Notes: a model not told the origin generated them from the sequence alone. A DNA stretch of 58,690 bases from Sphingomonas lycopersici (GCF_026130605.1 NZ_JANFAU010000017.1:1-58690), one strand, 5' to 3'. Positions 33,464 to 42,698 are shown, counted from the first letter of the stretch. Program-made: numbers and translations.

Positions 33464-36284
33464 TGTTGCTCTCCTCGTTCGCGCCCGCGATGGACGCAGC
33501 GGTGATGACCTCGACCGGCAGGCCGAGCGAGTCAAGCTGCGGCCGCACCGTCTTGGCGTCGCCCACCACCACCCAGACGAAGCGCGCCGGATCGATTACC
33601 CTTTGTGCCGTAGCGTTAAGTTCGTCGCGGGTCAGCGCGCGATATTTTTGCGTGATCGTGGCGTAATAATCGTCGGGGCGGCGGAACAGATCGTTCATCT
33701 GCATCGCGGCGAGCACCGCGGCCGAGGTCTCGAAATTCCCCGCGAGCGAGCGAGTCGCCCCGGCGATTGCGCGATCGAATTCCACCTGGGTCATCGGCCT
33801 GGTGGTGACGAAGGCCGAGATCTGGTCGCGCAGCGCGGCGATCGACGCCCCGGTCTTGTCCGCCTGCACCGGGGCGCGGACGACATAAGGCGCGGCGAAG
33901 GCGTTGCGGGTGAAATTGCCCGAGACGCCATAGGACCAATGCTTGCTCTCGCGCAGGTCCATGTTCAGCCGGCCGAGGAAATCGCCGCCCAGCGCATCGT
34001 TGACGGTGATCGCCGGCAACAGATCGTCGGTGCCCTTGAGCGCAGTGCGCAACCCGCCCGAGATCAGCGACTGCGGCGAATCCGGGCGATCGACGAGGAT
34101 CACGCGCGGCGCGGGCAGGCTGCGGTCCTCGCGGAACAGCTTCTCGCCGCCCGTCCCGGTTGCACGCCAGTCGCCGAACGCGCGATCGAGCACGCCCTTC
34201 ACCTCGGCGAGCGGGCGATCGCTGACGACGAAGATCTTGGCCTTGTCGGGGCGCAGCCACGCGCTGCGGAAATCGAGCAGGTCGCTGCGGGTCAGCCCGG
34301 CGACCGCCTTGGCGTCGCCGCTGCCGCGTGCCTTGGCATAGGGATTGCCCGCGCCGTAAAGCACCGGCGGCAGCACCCGTGCGGTAATCCCGCCCGGATC
34401 GGTCAGCTCCTGCGCGATCGCCGCGGTGAGCTGGTTCTTGACCCGCGGCAGCTCGCTTTCGGGGAAGGAGGGGGCGCGCGCGATATCGGCCCATAGCCCC
34501 ACCGCCGGATCGAGATTGGCACTCGGGGCGCGGAAGCTCAACGTGGTGCGGTCCGCCGAGGAGCTGGTGTAGATATCGAGCCCGAGCCGCTCCTTCGCCT
34601 CGGCGAGCTTGATCGAATCGAGCTTCGCGGTGCCCTCGTCGATCATCGCCAGCGTCAGCGCCTGCGTGCCGAGCTTGTCGGCGACATCGGCGGCGGTGCC
34701 TGCGTCGAAGCTCAGCACCCCACGGGTGATCGGCACGGTGGTGCGGTTGGCGTAGATCAGCTCGATCCCGTTGGCGAGCCGTGTGCGCTCGACCCTGGGG
34801 AAGCTGAGATCGGCGACCGCGCCCGCGGCGGGGATCGGGCCGCGCGTATTCTTCGGCGGCAGCTCGGGGGCGGGGGCGACCTTGACCGGCGGGGGCACCT
34901 TCGCCTCGTCATAAGGCGCGCGTTCGCCGGGGACGACGGTGAGCGTATAGGCCGGGCGTCCGAGCCATTTGCGGGCCGCGTCGCGGACGCTTTGCGGGGT
35001 CTGCGCGGCGAGTTCGGCGAGCTGCTTCTTGTAGAAGCCGGGATCGCCCGAATAGAGCTCGCCCTCCGCCAGCGCGACCGCCTTGCCGCCGAACCCGCCG
35101 ACCGATTCGAGCCCGCCGATGCGCTGCGAGACGCTGGTGGTCAGCACGCGCTGCACCTCGTCGGCGGTCGGGCCGTTCCTGGCGAGGTCCGCGACGATCT
35201 CGTCGAGCCGCTTCGACACCAGCGCCGGATCGACCCCGGGGCGGACGATCGCATTGACCGTGAACATCCCGACCTGCGCGAAATCGTCCGAATCCGCGCC
35301 GACCTCGACCGCGAGCTTCTCCTCCTTGACGAGGATGTTCTGGAGCCGCGAGCTCGCCAGCCCGCCGAGCACCGACGCCGCGACATCGAGCGGCACCGAA
35401 TCGGCGTCGTTGAGCCCCGGGATCGCCCAGGCCTTGAGCACCAAGGGCGCGGCGACGCGATCCTTCATCACCTCGCTCTTGGCGGCGGCGAGCGTCGGGA
35501 TGTCGACCTTGGGCAGCACGCTTTTCGGGCCCGCGGGGATCGCGCCGAAATATTTCTCGACCAACGGCCGGGCGGTGGCGACGTCGATGTCGCCGGCGAG
35601 CACCAGCACCGCATTGTTCGGGCCGTAATGATCCCGGAACCAGCCCTTCACATCGGCAAGGCTCGCCGCATCGAGATCGGCCATCGAGCCGATCGTGGTA
35701 TGGCCATAGGGGTTGTCGGGCGGGAACAGCCCCTCGGTCAATTTGTAGCGGATCAGGCCATAGGGGCGGTTGTCGCCCTGGCGCTTCTCGTTCTGGACGA
35801 CGCCGCGCTGCTCGTCGAGCGTCGCCTGGGTGATCGCGCCGGTCAGCCACCCCATCCGGTCGCTTTCGAGGAACAAGGCGCGGTCGAGCGCGGCGCGGGG
35901 GACCGTCTCGAAATAATTGGTGCGATCGAAATAGGTCGTGCCGTTGAAATCGGTCGCGCCGACCTGTTTGAGCGGCTCGAAGAAATCACCCGGCGCATTC
36001 TCGCTGCCGTTGAACATCAGATGTTCGAACAGATGCGCGAACCCGGTCTTGCCCTTGGGCTCGTGCTTCGACCCGACGTCATACCACACGCTCACCGCGA
36101 CCACGGGGGCCTTGCGATCGGTGTGGACCACCACGCGCAGCCCGTTCTTCAACCTGAACTGCTGATAGGGGATGTCGATCGCGCGGACGAGCTCGGCAAC
36201 GGGGGCGGGCTTGGCGGCCTGGGCGAAGGCCGGGGCGGCGAGAACCAGCGCGATCGCCGCGCCGGTGAGGGGCATGAAGCGCAA
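33453..36284 (-). CDS. Two-domain M16 zinc metallopeptidase, exported
   Basis: A 943-residue pitrilysin-family protease. The zinc motif HLFEH is at residues 84-88, with downstream glutamate-rich DEQRGVVQNEKRQ completing the site. A second, inactive M16 domain starts near residue 510 (RVERTRLANGIELIYANR). The signal peptide is RFMPLTGAAIALVLAAPAFA. I choose TTG 36284: AGGAG lies eight bases upstream, and it supplies the basic residue that the ATG at 36275 would lose. The family degrades peptides, here probably in the periplasm. Any upstream extension runs antisense to the MarR gene. Confidence 0.92.
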   Translation of the reverse strand: MRFMPLTGAAIALVLAAPAFAQAAKPAPVAELVRAIDIPYQQFRLKNGLRVVVHTDRKAPVVAVSVWYDVGSKHEPKGKTGFAHLFEHLMFNGSENAPGDFFEPLKQVGATDFNGTTYFDRTNYFETVPRAALDRALFLESDRMGWLTGAITQATLDEQRGVVQNEKRQGDNRPYGLIRYKLTEGLFPPDNPYGHTTIGSMADLDAASLADVKGWFRDHYGPNNAVLVLAGDIDVATARPLVEKYFGAIPAGPKSVLPKVDIPTLAAAKSEVMKDRVAAPLVLKAWAIPGLNDADSVPLDVAASVLGGLASSRLQNILVKEEKLAVEVGADSDDFAQVGMFTVNAIVRPGVDPALVSKRLDEIVADLARNGPTADEVQRVLTTSVSQRIGGLESVGGFGGKAVALAEGELYSGDPGFYKKQLAELAAQTPQSVRDAARKWLGRPAYTLTVVPGERAPYDEAKVPPPVKVAPAPELPPKNTRGPIPAAGAVADLSFPRVERTRLANGIELIYANRTTVPITRGVLSFDAGTAADVADKLGTQALTLAMIDEGTAKLDSIKLAEAKERLGLDIYTSSSADRTTLSFRAPSANLDPAVGLWADIARAPSFPESELPRVKNQLTAAIAQELTDPGGITARVLPPVLYGAGNPYAKARGSGDAKAVAGLTRSDLLDFRSAWLRPDKAKIFVVSDRPLAEVKGVLDRAFGDWRATGTGGEKLFREDRSLPAPRVILVDRPDSPQSLISGGLRTALKGTDDLLPAITVNDALGGDFLGRLNMDLRESKHWSYGVSGNFTRNAFAAPYVVRAPVQADKTGASIAALRDQISAFVTTRPMTQVEFDRAIAGATRSLAGNFETSAAVLAAMQMNDLFRRPDDYYATITQKYRALTRDELNATAQRVIDPARFVWVVVGDAKTVRPQLDSLGLPVEVITAASIAGANEESNNGR

Positions 36285-36402
36285 GAAGCAGACTCCTGAA
36301 CGTCGTTGAGCCGAGGCTAGGCGGGGGCGAGCCGGGCGTAAAGCCGCGCCGTTCCTCCCGCCAAAGTTCACAAAGTTCACACGTGTGATGCCGTTTCCCC
36401 CG

Positions 36403-36433
36403 CCGTCATGCCGGATCAAGTCCGGCATGACGG
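36403..36433. repeat. Short palindromic repeat, second family
   Basis: Perfect 13-base arms (36403-36415 and 36421-36433) around TCAAG. The core GTCATGCCGGA recurs in the element at 44001-44084. It lies between the divergent M16 peptidase and MarR genes. It is a dispersed intergenic repeat and not a terminator of either neighbour, since both genes start here. Confidence 0.75.
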
Positions 36434-36447
36434 GAGAGGGACCGATA

Positions 36448-36479
36448 TTGCCTGCTTCGGCAATAGTTGCTAAAGCAAC
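36448..36479. promoter_or_regulatory. Probable MarR operator: two inverted repeats before the marR start
   Basis: Two inverted repeats overlap the promoter zone just before the MarR start at 36483. TTGCC-TGCTTC-GGCAA is at 36448-36463. GTTGCT-AA-AGCAAC is at 36466-36479, with perfect six-base arms. MarR proteins bind such symmetric sites and repress their own operon, so this is probably the autorepression site for the efflux operon. The second repeat ends three bases before the start codon, so bound protein would block transcription or translation start. Confidence 0.6.
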
Positions 36480-36482
36480 GAT

Positions 36483-36935
36483 ATGGAGCCGTTCACCGAG
36501 GCCAATTTCGTCCCCGATTCCTCGCCGGGCTATCTCGTGCGGGTGATCAACCAGATGAGCATGGCCGGGCTGGAACAGGCGCTTGCCGGTGAAGGGATCA
36601 CCGCGACGCAATGGATGGCGATGGTTTCGCTCCATTTCCATTTCGCCGACACCTGCGGCGAACTCGCCCGTAGCCTGTCGCACGACAAAGGCGCGATGAC
36701 GCGGCTGATCGACACGCTGGAAGAGCGCGGCTGGGTCGAGCGGATGCGCGCGGCGGACGATCGCCGGGTGATCCGGCTCGCGCTGACCCCCGAAGGCTAT
36801 GACGTGGCGATGCGCGGACGGCGCAAGGTGATCGCGGCGTGGAATCACTGGCTCGCCGACTGGAGCGACGAGGACGTGACCGGGCTGGTCGCGACGCTCC
36901 AGCGGCTCAGGATATCGATGGAGAGGGCGGGTTGA
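36483..36935 (+). CDS. MarR-family transcriptional repressor of the efflux operon
   Basis: A 150-residue winged-helix regulator. The DNA-binding core is TCGELARSLSHDKGAMTRLIDTLEERGWVER (helix-turn-helix and wing, shown in parts), followed by the wing motif AADDRRVIRLALTPEG. It is the first gene of an operon with a TolC-like, an EmrA-like and an EmrB-like gene, and its TGA overlaps the next ATG. MarR proteins beside EmrAB pumps usually release DNA on binding a phenolic or drug ligand; the ligand here is unknown. Confidence 0.92.
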   Translation: MEPFTEANFVPDSSPGYLVRVINQMSMAGLEQALAGEGITATQWMAMVSLHFHFADTCGELARSLSHDKGAMTRLIDTLEERGWVERMRAADDRRVIRLALTPEGYDVAMRGRRKVIAAWNHWLADWSDEDVTGLVATLQRLRISMERAG

Positions 36936-38467
36936 TGCGACGCTTGGTTCGTGAAGCGCTGAACCTTCCCGTTCGCCCTGAGCCTGTCGAAGGGCGCCCT
37001 GCCGTTCGAGAGGTTGGGACGCCCTTCGACAGGCTCAGGGCGAACGGCGCTTCTTCGCGCCGCGCTGTGACAATCCTCGCGCTCGTCACCGGCACCGCGC
37101 TTGCCGCCTGCGTGCCCGCCGACACGCGCCCGGCGGTCAGCCAGAAGGCGCCCGCCGATCTCGGGCTGGCCGGCGCGCCGATGCCGCAGGTCGATGCGCA
37201 ATGGTGGCACGCGTTGGGCGACCCGCAGCTCGACCGGATCGTCGCCGAGGCGGTCGCGGGGAGCCCGACGCTCGATATCGCCGCCGCGCGGGTGCGACAG
37301 GCGCAGGCCGCGCTCGCCGCGAACAAGGCGGCGGACGGCCCCAATGTGACCTTCACCGCCGACGGCACCGGGCAGCGCCTGTCGGGCAATTACATCATCC
37401 CGCCGCCTTATGGCGGCACGGTGCGCTTCCTCGGCGACGCGACCGCCAATCTGGCGTGGAACCTCGATCTGTTCGGGCGGCAAAAGGCCGCGATCGCCGG
37501 CGCGCGCGCCTCGGCCGAGGCGGCAGCGCTCGATGCCGCGGCGGCGCGGCTGATGCTCGAGGGCGCGATCGTCTCGACCTATCTCGAGGTGGTGCGCGCC
37601 GAGCGGCAGGCGGCGCTGGCGCAGCGCACGATCGCGGCGCGGACGCAATCGCTCCAGCTCACCGACGTTCGCATCCGCAGCAACCTCGCGAGCAAGCTCG
37701 ATCGCGAGGCCGCGGGGACGTTGCTCGCGCAGGCGCAACTCGCGCTGGCGCGGGCGGAAGCGGCGCGCGCGCTGGCGGTCAATGCGCTCGCCGCGCTTGC
37801 CGGGCGCGGCGCGGATTATCCCGCGACGATCGCCGCGACGCAGGTGCCGGTCGATGTGTCGCTGGCGCTCCCCGCGACGATCCCCGCCGACCTTCTCGCC
37901 CGCCGCGCCGATATCGCCGCGGCGCAGGCGCGGATCGCGGCGGCGGCGGCGGGCAAGCTCGTCGCGCGGCGCGCTTTCTACCCCGATATCAACCTCACCG
38001 CGCTGGCCGGGGTGCAGGCGATCGGCATCGCCAATATGTTCAAGGGCGATTCGAGCGTCGCCGGCGGCGGCGCGGCGATCCATCTGCCGATCTTCGACAA
38101 CGGCCGGCTCAAGGCCGATCTGGCGGGCGCCACCGCCGGGCTCGATCTCGCGATCGCCGATTACAACCAGAAGGTGGTCGGCGCGGTGCGCGAATCCGCC
38201 GATGCGATCACCAAGATCCGCGCCGCCGAAACCGAGCGCGCGCGGCAGGCCGAGGTGGTGCGCGGCTATAGCGAGACCGCGCGGCTCAACCATATCCGCG
38301 TATCGAGCGGGCTCGCCTCGCGGCTCGACCTGATCGACACCGACGTGCGGCTGCTCGACGCGCAGCTTGCCGAAACCAATCTTGCCATCGACGCGCTTAC
38401 CGCGCGCGCGCAGCTCGCCCAGGCGCTGGGCGGCGGCTTCGATCCTTCCCGGGGCATCACGCAATGA
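36935..38467 (+). CDS. TolC/NodT-type outer-membrane efflux lipoprotein
   Basis: A 510-residue outer-membrane factor with two OEP repeats, seen in TFTADGTGQRLSGNYI, NLAWNLDLFGRQKAAIAGAR and ARRAFYPDINLTALAGVQ. A lipobox LAAC puts the lipid-bearing Cys at residue 59, unusually far in, because residues 12-38 are coded by a 79-bp palindromic repeat inserted between the start codon and the signal helix (RRAVTILALVTGTALAAC). ATG 36935 overlaps the MarR stop. The gene overlaps the EmrA-like gene by four bases. It forms the outer channel of the EmrAB-type pump. Confidence 0.9.
   Translation: MRRLVREALNLPVRPEPVEGRPAVREVGTPFDRLRANGASSRRAVTILALVTGTALAACVPADTRPAVSQKAPADLGLAGAPMPQVDAQWWHALGDPQLDRIVAEAVAGSPTLDIAAARVRQAQAALAANKAADGPNVTFTADGTGQRLSGNYIIPPPYGGTVRFLGDATANLAWNLDLFGRQKAAIAGARASAEAAALDAAAARLMLEGAIVSTYLEVVRAERQAALAQRTIAARTQSLQLTDVRIRSNLASKLDREAAGTLLAQAQLALARAEAARALAVNALAALAGRGADYPATIAATQVPVDVSLALPATIPADLLARRADIAAAQARIAAAAAGKLVARRAFYPDINLTALAGVQAIGIANMFKGDSSVAGGGAAIHLPIFDNGRLKADLAGATAGLDLAIADYNQKVVGAVRESADAITKIRAAETERARQAEVVRGYSETARLNHIRVSSGLASRLDLIDTDVRLLDAQLAETNLAIDALTARAQLAQALGGGFDPSRGITQ
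36969..37047. repeat. 79-bp palindromic element (copy 2), inside the efflux gene
   Basis: Perfect 28-base arms (36969-36996 and 37020-37047) with a 23-base centre. The centre matches the reverse complement of copy 1's centre in most positions, so this copy is in the opposite orientation. It is translated in frame as residues 12-38 of the TolC-like protein, giving the peptides RPEPVEG and FDRLRANG. Confidence 0.9.
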
Positions 38468-39678
38468 CCGACGCAGAAAATCCCGCCTCCGCCAACGACG
38501 CACCGCCGCCGGCGGCTGCCGCGCCCGCCGCGCCGCCGCCTCCGCCGGCACGCGGCAATCCGCGTGCGCGCAGGCGGCTGCTGACGCTGCTCGCGATCGT
38601 CGTGGTGGCCGCAGGGCTCGGCTATCTTATCTTCGGGGTGTTGCTCGCCCCGCCGTCGGAAGAGACCGACGACGCCTATGTCGCAGGCGACGTGGTGTCG
38701 ATCACCGCGCGCGACGCGGGGACGGTGGTGTCGCTCCACGCCGACAATACCGAGGCGGTGAAGGCCGGCCAGCCGCTGATCGACCTCGATCCGGCGACCG
38801 CCGACGTCAATCTCGCCGCCGCCGAGGCCGAACTGGCGCGCGCGGTGCGCGCCACCCGCGCCGATTTCTCCAAGGTCGGGGCGGGGAGCGCCGCGGTGAT
38901 CCAGGCCGAGGCGCAGCTCGCCGCGGCGCAGGCCGATTTCGCGCGCCGCAAGTCGGCCGCCGGGGCCGGCGCGATCTCGGGCGAGGAATTGAGCCACGCC
39001 GCCGATGCGGTGAAGGTCGCGACCGCGACTCTCGGGCTCGCCCGCGCGCAGGAGGCGCAGGCCAAGAGCGCGGTGGTCGGCACCGACGTCAACACCAACC
39101 CCGCGGTGCTCGCGGCGATCGCCGCCTATCGCCGCGCCGCGATCACCCGCGCACATATGCATATCATCGCGCCGATCGACGGCGTGGTGGCGCAGCGCAG
39201 CGTCCAGGTCGGCCAGCAGATCCAGGCGGGGACGCCGCTGATGGCGGTCGTGCCGCTCAACCGCGTGTGGGTCGACGCCAATTTCCGCGAGACCCAGCTG
39301 CGCGATCTGCGTATCGGCCAGCCCGCAACGGTGGTGTCGGACATGTACGGCGGCAAGACGGTCTATCACGGCCGCGTGATCGGCGTCGGCGCGGGGAGCG
39401 GCAACGCCTTCGCGCTGCTCCCGCCGCAGAATGCCAGCGGCAATTGGATCAAGATCGTCCAGCGCGTGCCGGTGCGGATCGCGCTGGATGCGAAGGAGCT
39501 GGCGGCCAATCCGCTGCGCGTCGGGCTGTCGGTCAATGCGACAGTCGACACCGCCGACAAATCGGGCGCGCGGCTCGCGCGCGGGGCGGCGGTGCCCTAT
39601 CGCGGCGATGTCGCGGTCGACGGCAACGATCCCGCGGTCGAGGCGCGCATCCGCCAGATCATCGCGGCGAACCGCTGA
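38464..39678 (+). CDS. EmrA-type membrane fusion protein (HlyD family)
   Basis: A 404-residue periplasmic adaptor. After a Pro/Ala-rich cytoplasmic N-terminus comes one membrane helix (LLTLLAIVVVAAGLGYLIFGV). The HlyD/EmrA pattern follows: TDDAYVAGDVVSITARDAG, a coiled coil of about residues 118-210, then HIIAPIDGVVAQRSVQVGQQ and WVDANFRETQLRDLRIGQ. It links the MFS pump encoded next to the TolC-like protein. Its ATG overlaps the stop of the preceding gene. Confidence 0.94.
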   Translation: MTDAENPASANDAPPPAAAAPAAPPPPPARGNPRARRRLLTLLAIVVVAAGLGYLIFGVLLAPPSEETDDAYVAGDVVSITARDAGTVVSLHADNTEAVKAGQPLIDLDPATADVNLAAAEAELARAVRATRADFSKVGAGSAAVIQAEAQLAAAQADFARRKSAAGAGAISGEELSHAADAVKVATATLGLARAQEAQAKSAVVGTDVNTNPAVLAAIAAYRRAAITRAHMHIIAPIDGVVAQRSVQVGQQIQAGTPLMAVVPLNRVWVDANFRETQLRDLRIGQPATVVSDMYGGKTVYHGRVIGVGAGSGNAFALLPPQNASGNWIKIVQRVPVRIALDAKELAANPLRVGLSVNATVDTADKSGARLARGAAVPYRGDVAVDGNDPAVEARIRQIIAANR

Positions 39679-39700
39679 GGCGGGGCAGATGCATATGGCT

Positions 39701-39778
39701 CCGTTCGCCCTGAGCCTGTCGAAGGGCTGCACTTCTTCGGAAGAAAAGGCAGGGCTTCGACAAGCTCAGCCCGAACGG
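39701..39778. repeat. 78-bp palindromic element (copy 3)
   Basis: Arms 39701-39728 and 39751-39778 pair with a few mismatches around a 22-base centre. It lies in the 150-base gap between the EmrA-like and EmrB-like genes, inside an otherwise tight operon. The right arm uses the CTCAGCCCGAAC variant, also seen at 54701. Confidence 0.85.
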
Positions 39779-39828
39779 GGAGAGGGGAGCGCGGGTTCGG
39801 CTGGCATGGCGACGAAGGAAGGCGCGCG

Positions 39829-41379
39829 ATGAGTAGTGCTCCTCCCGCCCCCGCCGCGCCGCCGCCACTTCACGGCCCGCGGCTGGCGCTGGTCGCCGTC
39901 GCGCTGGCGATGGGGACGTTCATGATGGTGCTCGACAGCACGATCGCCAACGTCTCTTTGCCGACGATCGCGGGCAACCTTGGCGTGTCGAGCGACAATT
40001 CGACCTGGATCATCACCGCCTTCGCGGTTTCCAACGGCATTTCGGTGCCGCTGACCGGCTGGCTGATGCGGCGCTTCGGCGTGGTGCGCACCTTCTGCGC
40101 CTCGCTGGTGCTGTTCACGATCGCCTCCTTGCTGTGCGGCATTGCGTGGAGCCTTCCCTCGCTGATCGTCTTCCGCGTGCTGCAGGGGGCGGTGTCGGGG
40201 CCGATGATGCCGGGCAGCCAGGCGCTGCTGATCTCGGTCTTCCCGCCCGAGAAACGCGCCACCGCGCTCGGCATCTGGTCGATGACCACCTTGGTCGCGC
40301 CGATCATGGGGCCGATCCTCGGCGGCTATATCTCGGACAATTACCACTGGAGCTGGATCTTCCTGATCAACGTGCCGATCGGGGTGCTGGTCGTCAGCAT
40401 CTGCTGGCTCAATCTCGCCAGGCGCGAGACGCCGACCTTCAAGGCGCCGATCGATACCGTCGGGCTCGGCTTGCTGATCCTGTGGGTCGGATCGCTGCAG
40501 GTGATGCTCGATCTCGGCAAGAATGCCGATTGGTTCAACGATACGACGATCGTCGTGCTTGCGATCACCGCCGCGATCTCGTTCGTCGCCTGGCTGATCT
40601 GGGAGCTGACCGACGCCAATCCGACGGTCGATCTGTCGCTGTTCGCCAACCGCAATTTCGCGATCGGCACGCTCGCCTTCTGCCTTGGCTATGCGGTGTT
40701 CTTCGCCAATGTGCTGCTGCTGCCTTTATGGCTACAGACCCAGCTCGGCTACACCGCGACCTGGGCCGGGCTGGTCGCCGCGCCGAGCGGGGTGGTGGCG
40801 GTGATGATCACCCCGTTCGCGGCGCGCTTCGCCGGGCGGATCGACGCGCGCATCCTCGCCACCGTGGCGTTCGTCGGCTTCGCCGTGAGCTATTGGATGC
40901 GCTCGGGCTATACGACGACCGCGAGCTTCTGGGATTTCACCCTGCCCTTGCTGGTGCAGGGCGTGTCGATGGGCACCTTCTTCCTGTCGATGGTGACGAT
41001 CTCGCTCGATCGCATCCCGCCGGAGAGAATCCCCTCGGCGACCGGCATCTCCAATTTCGCGCGGATCGTCGCGGGCGCCTTTGCCGCGTCGATCATCACG
41101 ACGGCATGGGATCACCGCGCCGCGCACCACCAGGCGCATCTCGCCGCCGCGGTGGGGGATGGCATGCCCTATCGCCTGACGGTCGAGGGGCTCGGACGGC
41201 TCGGGCTCGATGCGACGCAGGCGGCGGCGGCGGTGACGCGGCAGATGGTCGGGCAGGCCTATCTGCTCGCCTCGACCGATCTGTTCCGGCTGTCGGCGTG
41301 GCTCTCCGCGGTGCTGATCGTCGTGGTGTGGTTCACCCGCCGCCCCGCCGCGAACAATGGGCCGGTGGCGGCGGATTGA
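39829..41379 (+). CDS. DHA2-family multidrug transporter (EmrB-like MFS)
   Basis: A 516-residue protein with about 14 membrane helices. The DHA2 signature is present: FMMVLDSTIANVSLPTIAG in the first helix, WIITAFAVSNGISVPLTGW, and the motif C-like QALLISVFPPEKRATALGIW with PIMGPILGGY. It exports drugs by proton antiport through EmrA and the TolC-like protein. ATG 39829 is preceded by GAAGGAAGG. The Ala/Pro-rich N-terminus is short. Confidence 0.95.
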   Translation: MSSAPPAPAAPPPLHGPRLALVAVALAMGTFMMVLDSTIANVSLPTIAGNLGVSSDNSTWIITAFAVSNGISVPLTGWLMRRFGVVRTFCASLVLFTIASLLCGIAWSLPSLIVFRVLQGAVSGPMMPGSQALLISVFPPEKRATALGIWSMTTLVAPIMGPILGGYISDNYHWSWIFLINVPIGVLVVSICWLNLARRETPTFKAPIDTVGLGLLILWVGSLQVMLDLGKNADWFNDTTIVVLAITAAISFVAWLIWELTDANPTVDLSLFANRNFAIGTLAFCLGYAVFFANVLLLPLWLQTQLGYTATWAGLVAAPSGVVAVMITPFAARFAGRIDARILATVAFVGFAVSYWMRSGYTTTASFWDFTLPLLVQGVSMGTFFLSMVTISLDRIPPERIPSATGISNFARIVAGAFAASIITTAWDHRAAHHQAHLAAAVGDGMPYRLTVEGLGRLGLDATQAAAAVTRQMVGQAYLLASTDLFRLSAWLSAVLIVVVWFTRRPAANNGPVAAD

Positions 41380-41392
41380 GCAGAGCGTTTGG

Positions 41393-41415
41393 AAAATGCG
41401 GCGAAGCCGCATTTT
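41393..41415. terminator. Bidirectional terminator between the emrB-like gene and mnmA
   Basis: AAAATGCGG-CGAAG-CCGCATTTT forms a perfect nine-base stem with A-run and T-run on the two sides, so it can act as a Rho-independent-type terminator for both convergent genes. A second weaker hairpin follows near 41431-41453. Confidence 0.7.
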
Positions 41416-41462
41416 CGGCGGCACCAGCCCGGCATATCCCGAAGGGACATGCCATACGGACG

Positions 41463-42554
41463 CTACGCCGCCTCGGTCGCCGCGATCCAGCCGCCGCCGA
41501 GCACGCGATCGCCGTCGTAGAGCACCGCCGCCTGCCCCGGCGCGACGCCATATTCGGGGGCGTCGAACACCAGCCGGTCGCCCACCAGCCGCGCCGACAC
41601 CGGCTTGGCCATCGAGCGCACTTTGGCGCTCAGCGGCGCGTCGAGCGGGCCGAGCACGTTGATCCCGTCGAGCCGCGCCGCGCCCACCGCCAGCGCGGCG
41701 CGCGGCCCGACCACCACCTTCTTCTCGGCGGCATCGACGCGCACGACATAGAGCGGCTCCGCCGTCCCGCCGATCTCCAGCCCGCGGCGCTGGCCGACGG
41801 TGAAATGGATGATCCCGCGATGCCGGCCGAGCGTACGCCCTTCGAGGTCGACGATCTCGCCCGCGGTATCGGCTTCGGGGCGGAGCTTGCGCACCAGCCC
41901 GGCATAATCGCGATCGGGGACGAAGCAGATGTCCTGGCTGTCGGGCTTGGCCGCGACCAGCAGCCCCAGCTCGGCGGCGATCTCGCGCACCCGCGGCTTG
42001 GGCAGGGCGCCCAGCGGGAAGCGCAGGAAATCGAGCTGCGCGGTCGTCGTGGCGAAGAGGAAATAGCTCTGGTCGCGCGCCGGATCGGCGCCGCGGTGCA
42101 GCTCCGGGCCGTCGACGCCGATCACGCGGCGGACATAATGGCCGGTGGCGAGGCAATCCGCGCCGAGATCGCGCGCCAGCGCGAACAGATCGGTGAACTT
42201 CGGCCCCATGTTGCACTGGACGCACGGGATCGGGGTGCGCCCGGCGAGATATTCGTCGGCGAAGCGATCGACCACCGTCTCGCGGAAGCGCGATTCATGA
42301 TCGAACACATAATGCGCGATCCCCAGCCGGTCGCACACCGCGCGCGCGTCGCGGATGTCGCGCCCGGCGCAGCACGAGCCGGCACGCCCCACCGCCTCGC
42401 CGTGGTCGTAAAGCTGGAGCGTGACCCCGATCGTCTCCGCACCCGTCGCATGCGCCAGCGCGGCGACCACCGAGCTGTCGACCCCGCCCGACATGGCGAC
42501 GACGATGCGCTTGCCCGACAGGCTTTCGCCCAACTGAAATTCAGCCCGATTCAT
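41463..42554 (-). CDS. mnmA: tRNA-specific 2-thiouridylase
   Basis: A 363-residue enzyme that thiolates U34 of tRNAs for Glu, Gln and Lys. The PP-loop SGGVDSS is at residues 22-28. The two catalytic cysteines are in PCVQCNMGPKF and DSQDICFVPD, and the tRNA-binding domain has GQRRGLEIGG and YVVRVDAAEKKV. The start is ATG 42554. Its length matches the family. The gene is alone on its strand, divergent from the small gene at 42699. Confidence 0.96.
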   Translation of the reverse strand: MNRAEFQLGESLSGKRIVVAMSGGVDSSVVAALAHATGAETIGVTLQLYDHGEAVGRAGSCCAGRDIRDARAVCDRLGIAHYVFDHESRFRETVVDRFADEYLAGRTPIPCVQCNMGPKFTDLFALARDLGADCLATGHYVRRVIGVDGPELHRGADPARDQSYFLFATTTAQLDFLRFPLGALPKPRVREIAAELGLLVAAKPDSQDICFVPDRDYAGLVRKLRPEADTAGEIVDLEGRTLGRHRGIIHFTVGQRRGLEIGGTAEPLYVVRVDAAEKKVVVGPRAALAVGAARLDGINVLGPLDAPLSAKVRSMAKPVSARLVGDRLVFDAPEYGVAPGQAAVLYDGDRVLGGGWIAATEAA

Positions 42555-42625
42555 CGCAGGTCCCGATATAGGAGCCCTCGGCGTTACGCAAAGTTACCTT
42601 TGTGAACGAACCGTTGCCCCGTCGT

Positions 42626-42640
42626 TTACGAGGTTTTTAA
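42626..42640. promoter_or_regulatory. CtrA-like binding site upstream of a small gene
   Basis: TTAC-GAGGTTT-TTAA fits the CtrA consensus TTAA-N7-TTAA at seven of eight positions and is followed by C, as in many full sites. It lies 59 bases before the small gene at 42699 and about 400 bases before the sciP homologue. SciP is known in Caulobacter to inhibit CtrA-dependent transcription, which makes the position notable. Confidence 0.35.
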
Positions 42641-42698
42641 CCCCCTTTGGTTAGAAGCGACCTGTGCCTCGCACGGCACGAGTAACGTAAGGGTCGTA

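Noticed and set aside
36285..36848. Upstream extension of the M16 peptidase frame
   Set aside because: It would run antisense through the MarR gene and lacks a signal peptide; the TTG at 36284 has a good ribosome site and a normal signal.
31382..39778. Palindromic elements as insertion sequence ends
   Set aside because: No transposase lies between any two copies and each copy is a self-contained hairpin.
40134..42605. 823-codon + strand frame crossing the EmrB-like gene and mnmA
   Set aside because: It is out of frame with emrB and antisense to mnmA, with an arginine-rich translation and no homology; both real genes have complete motifs.
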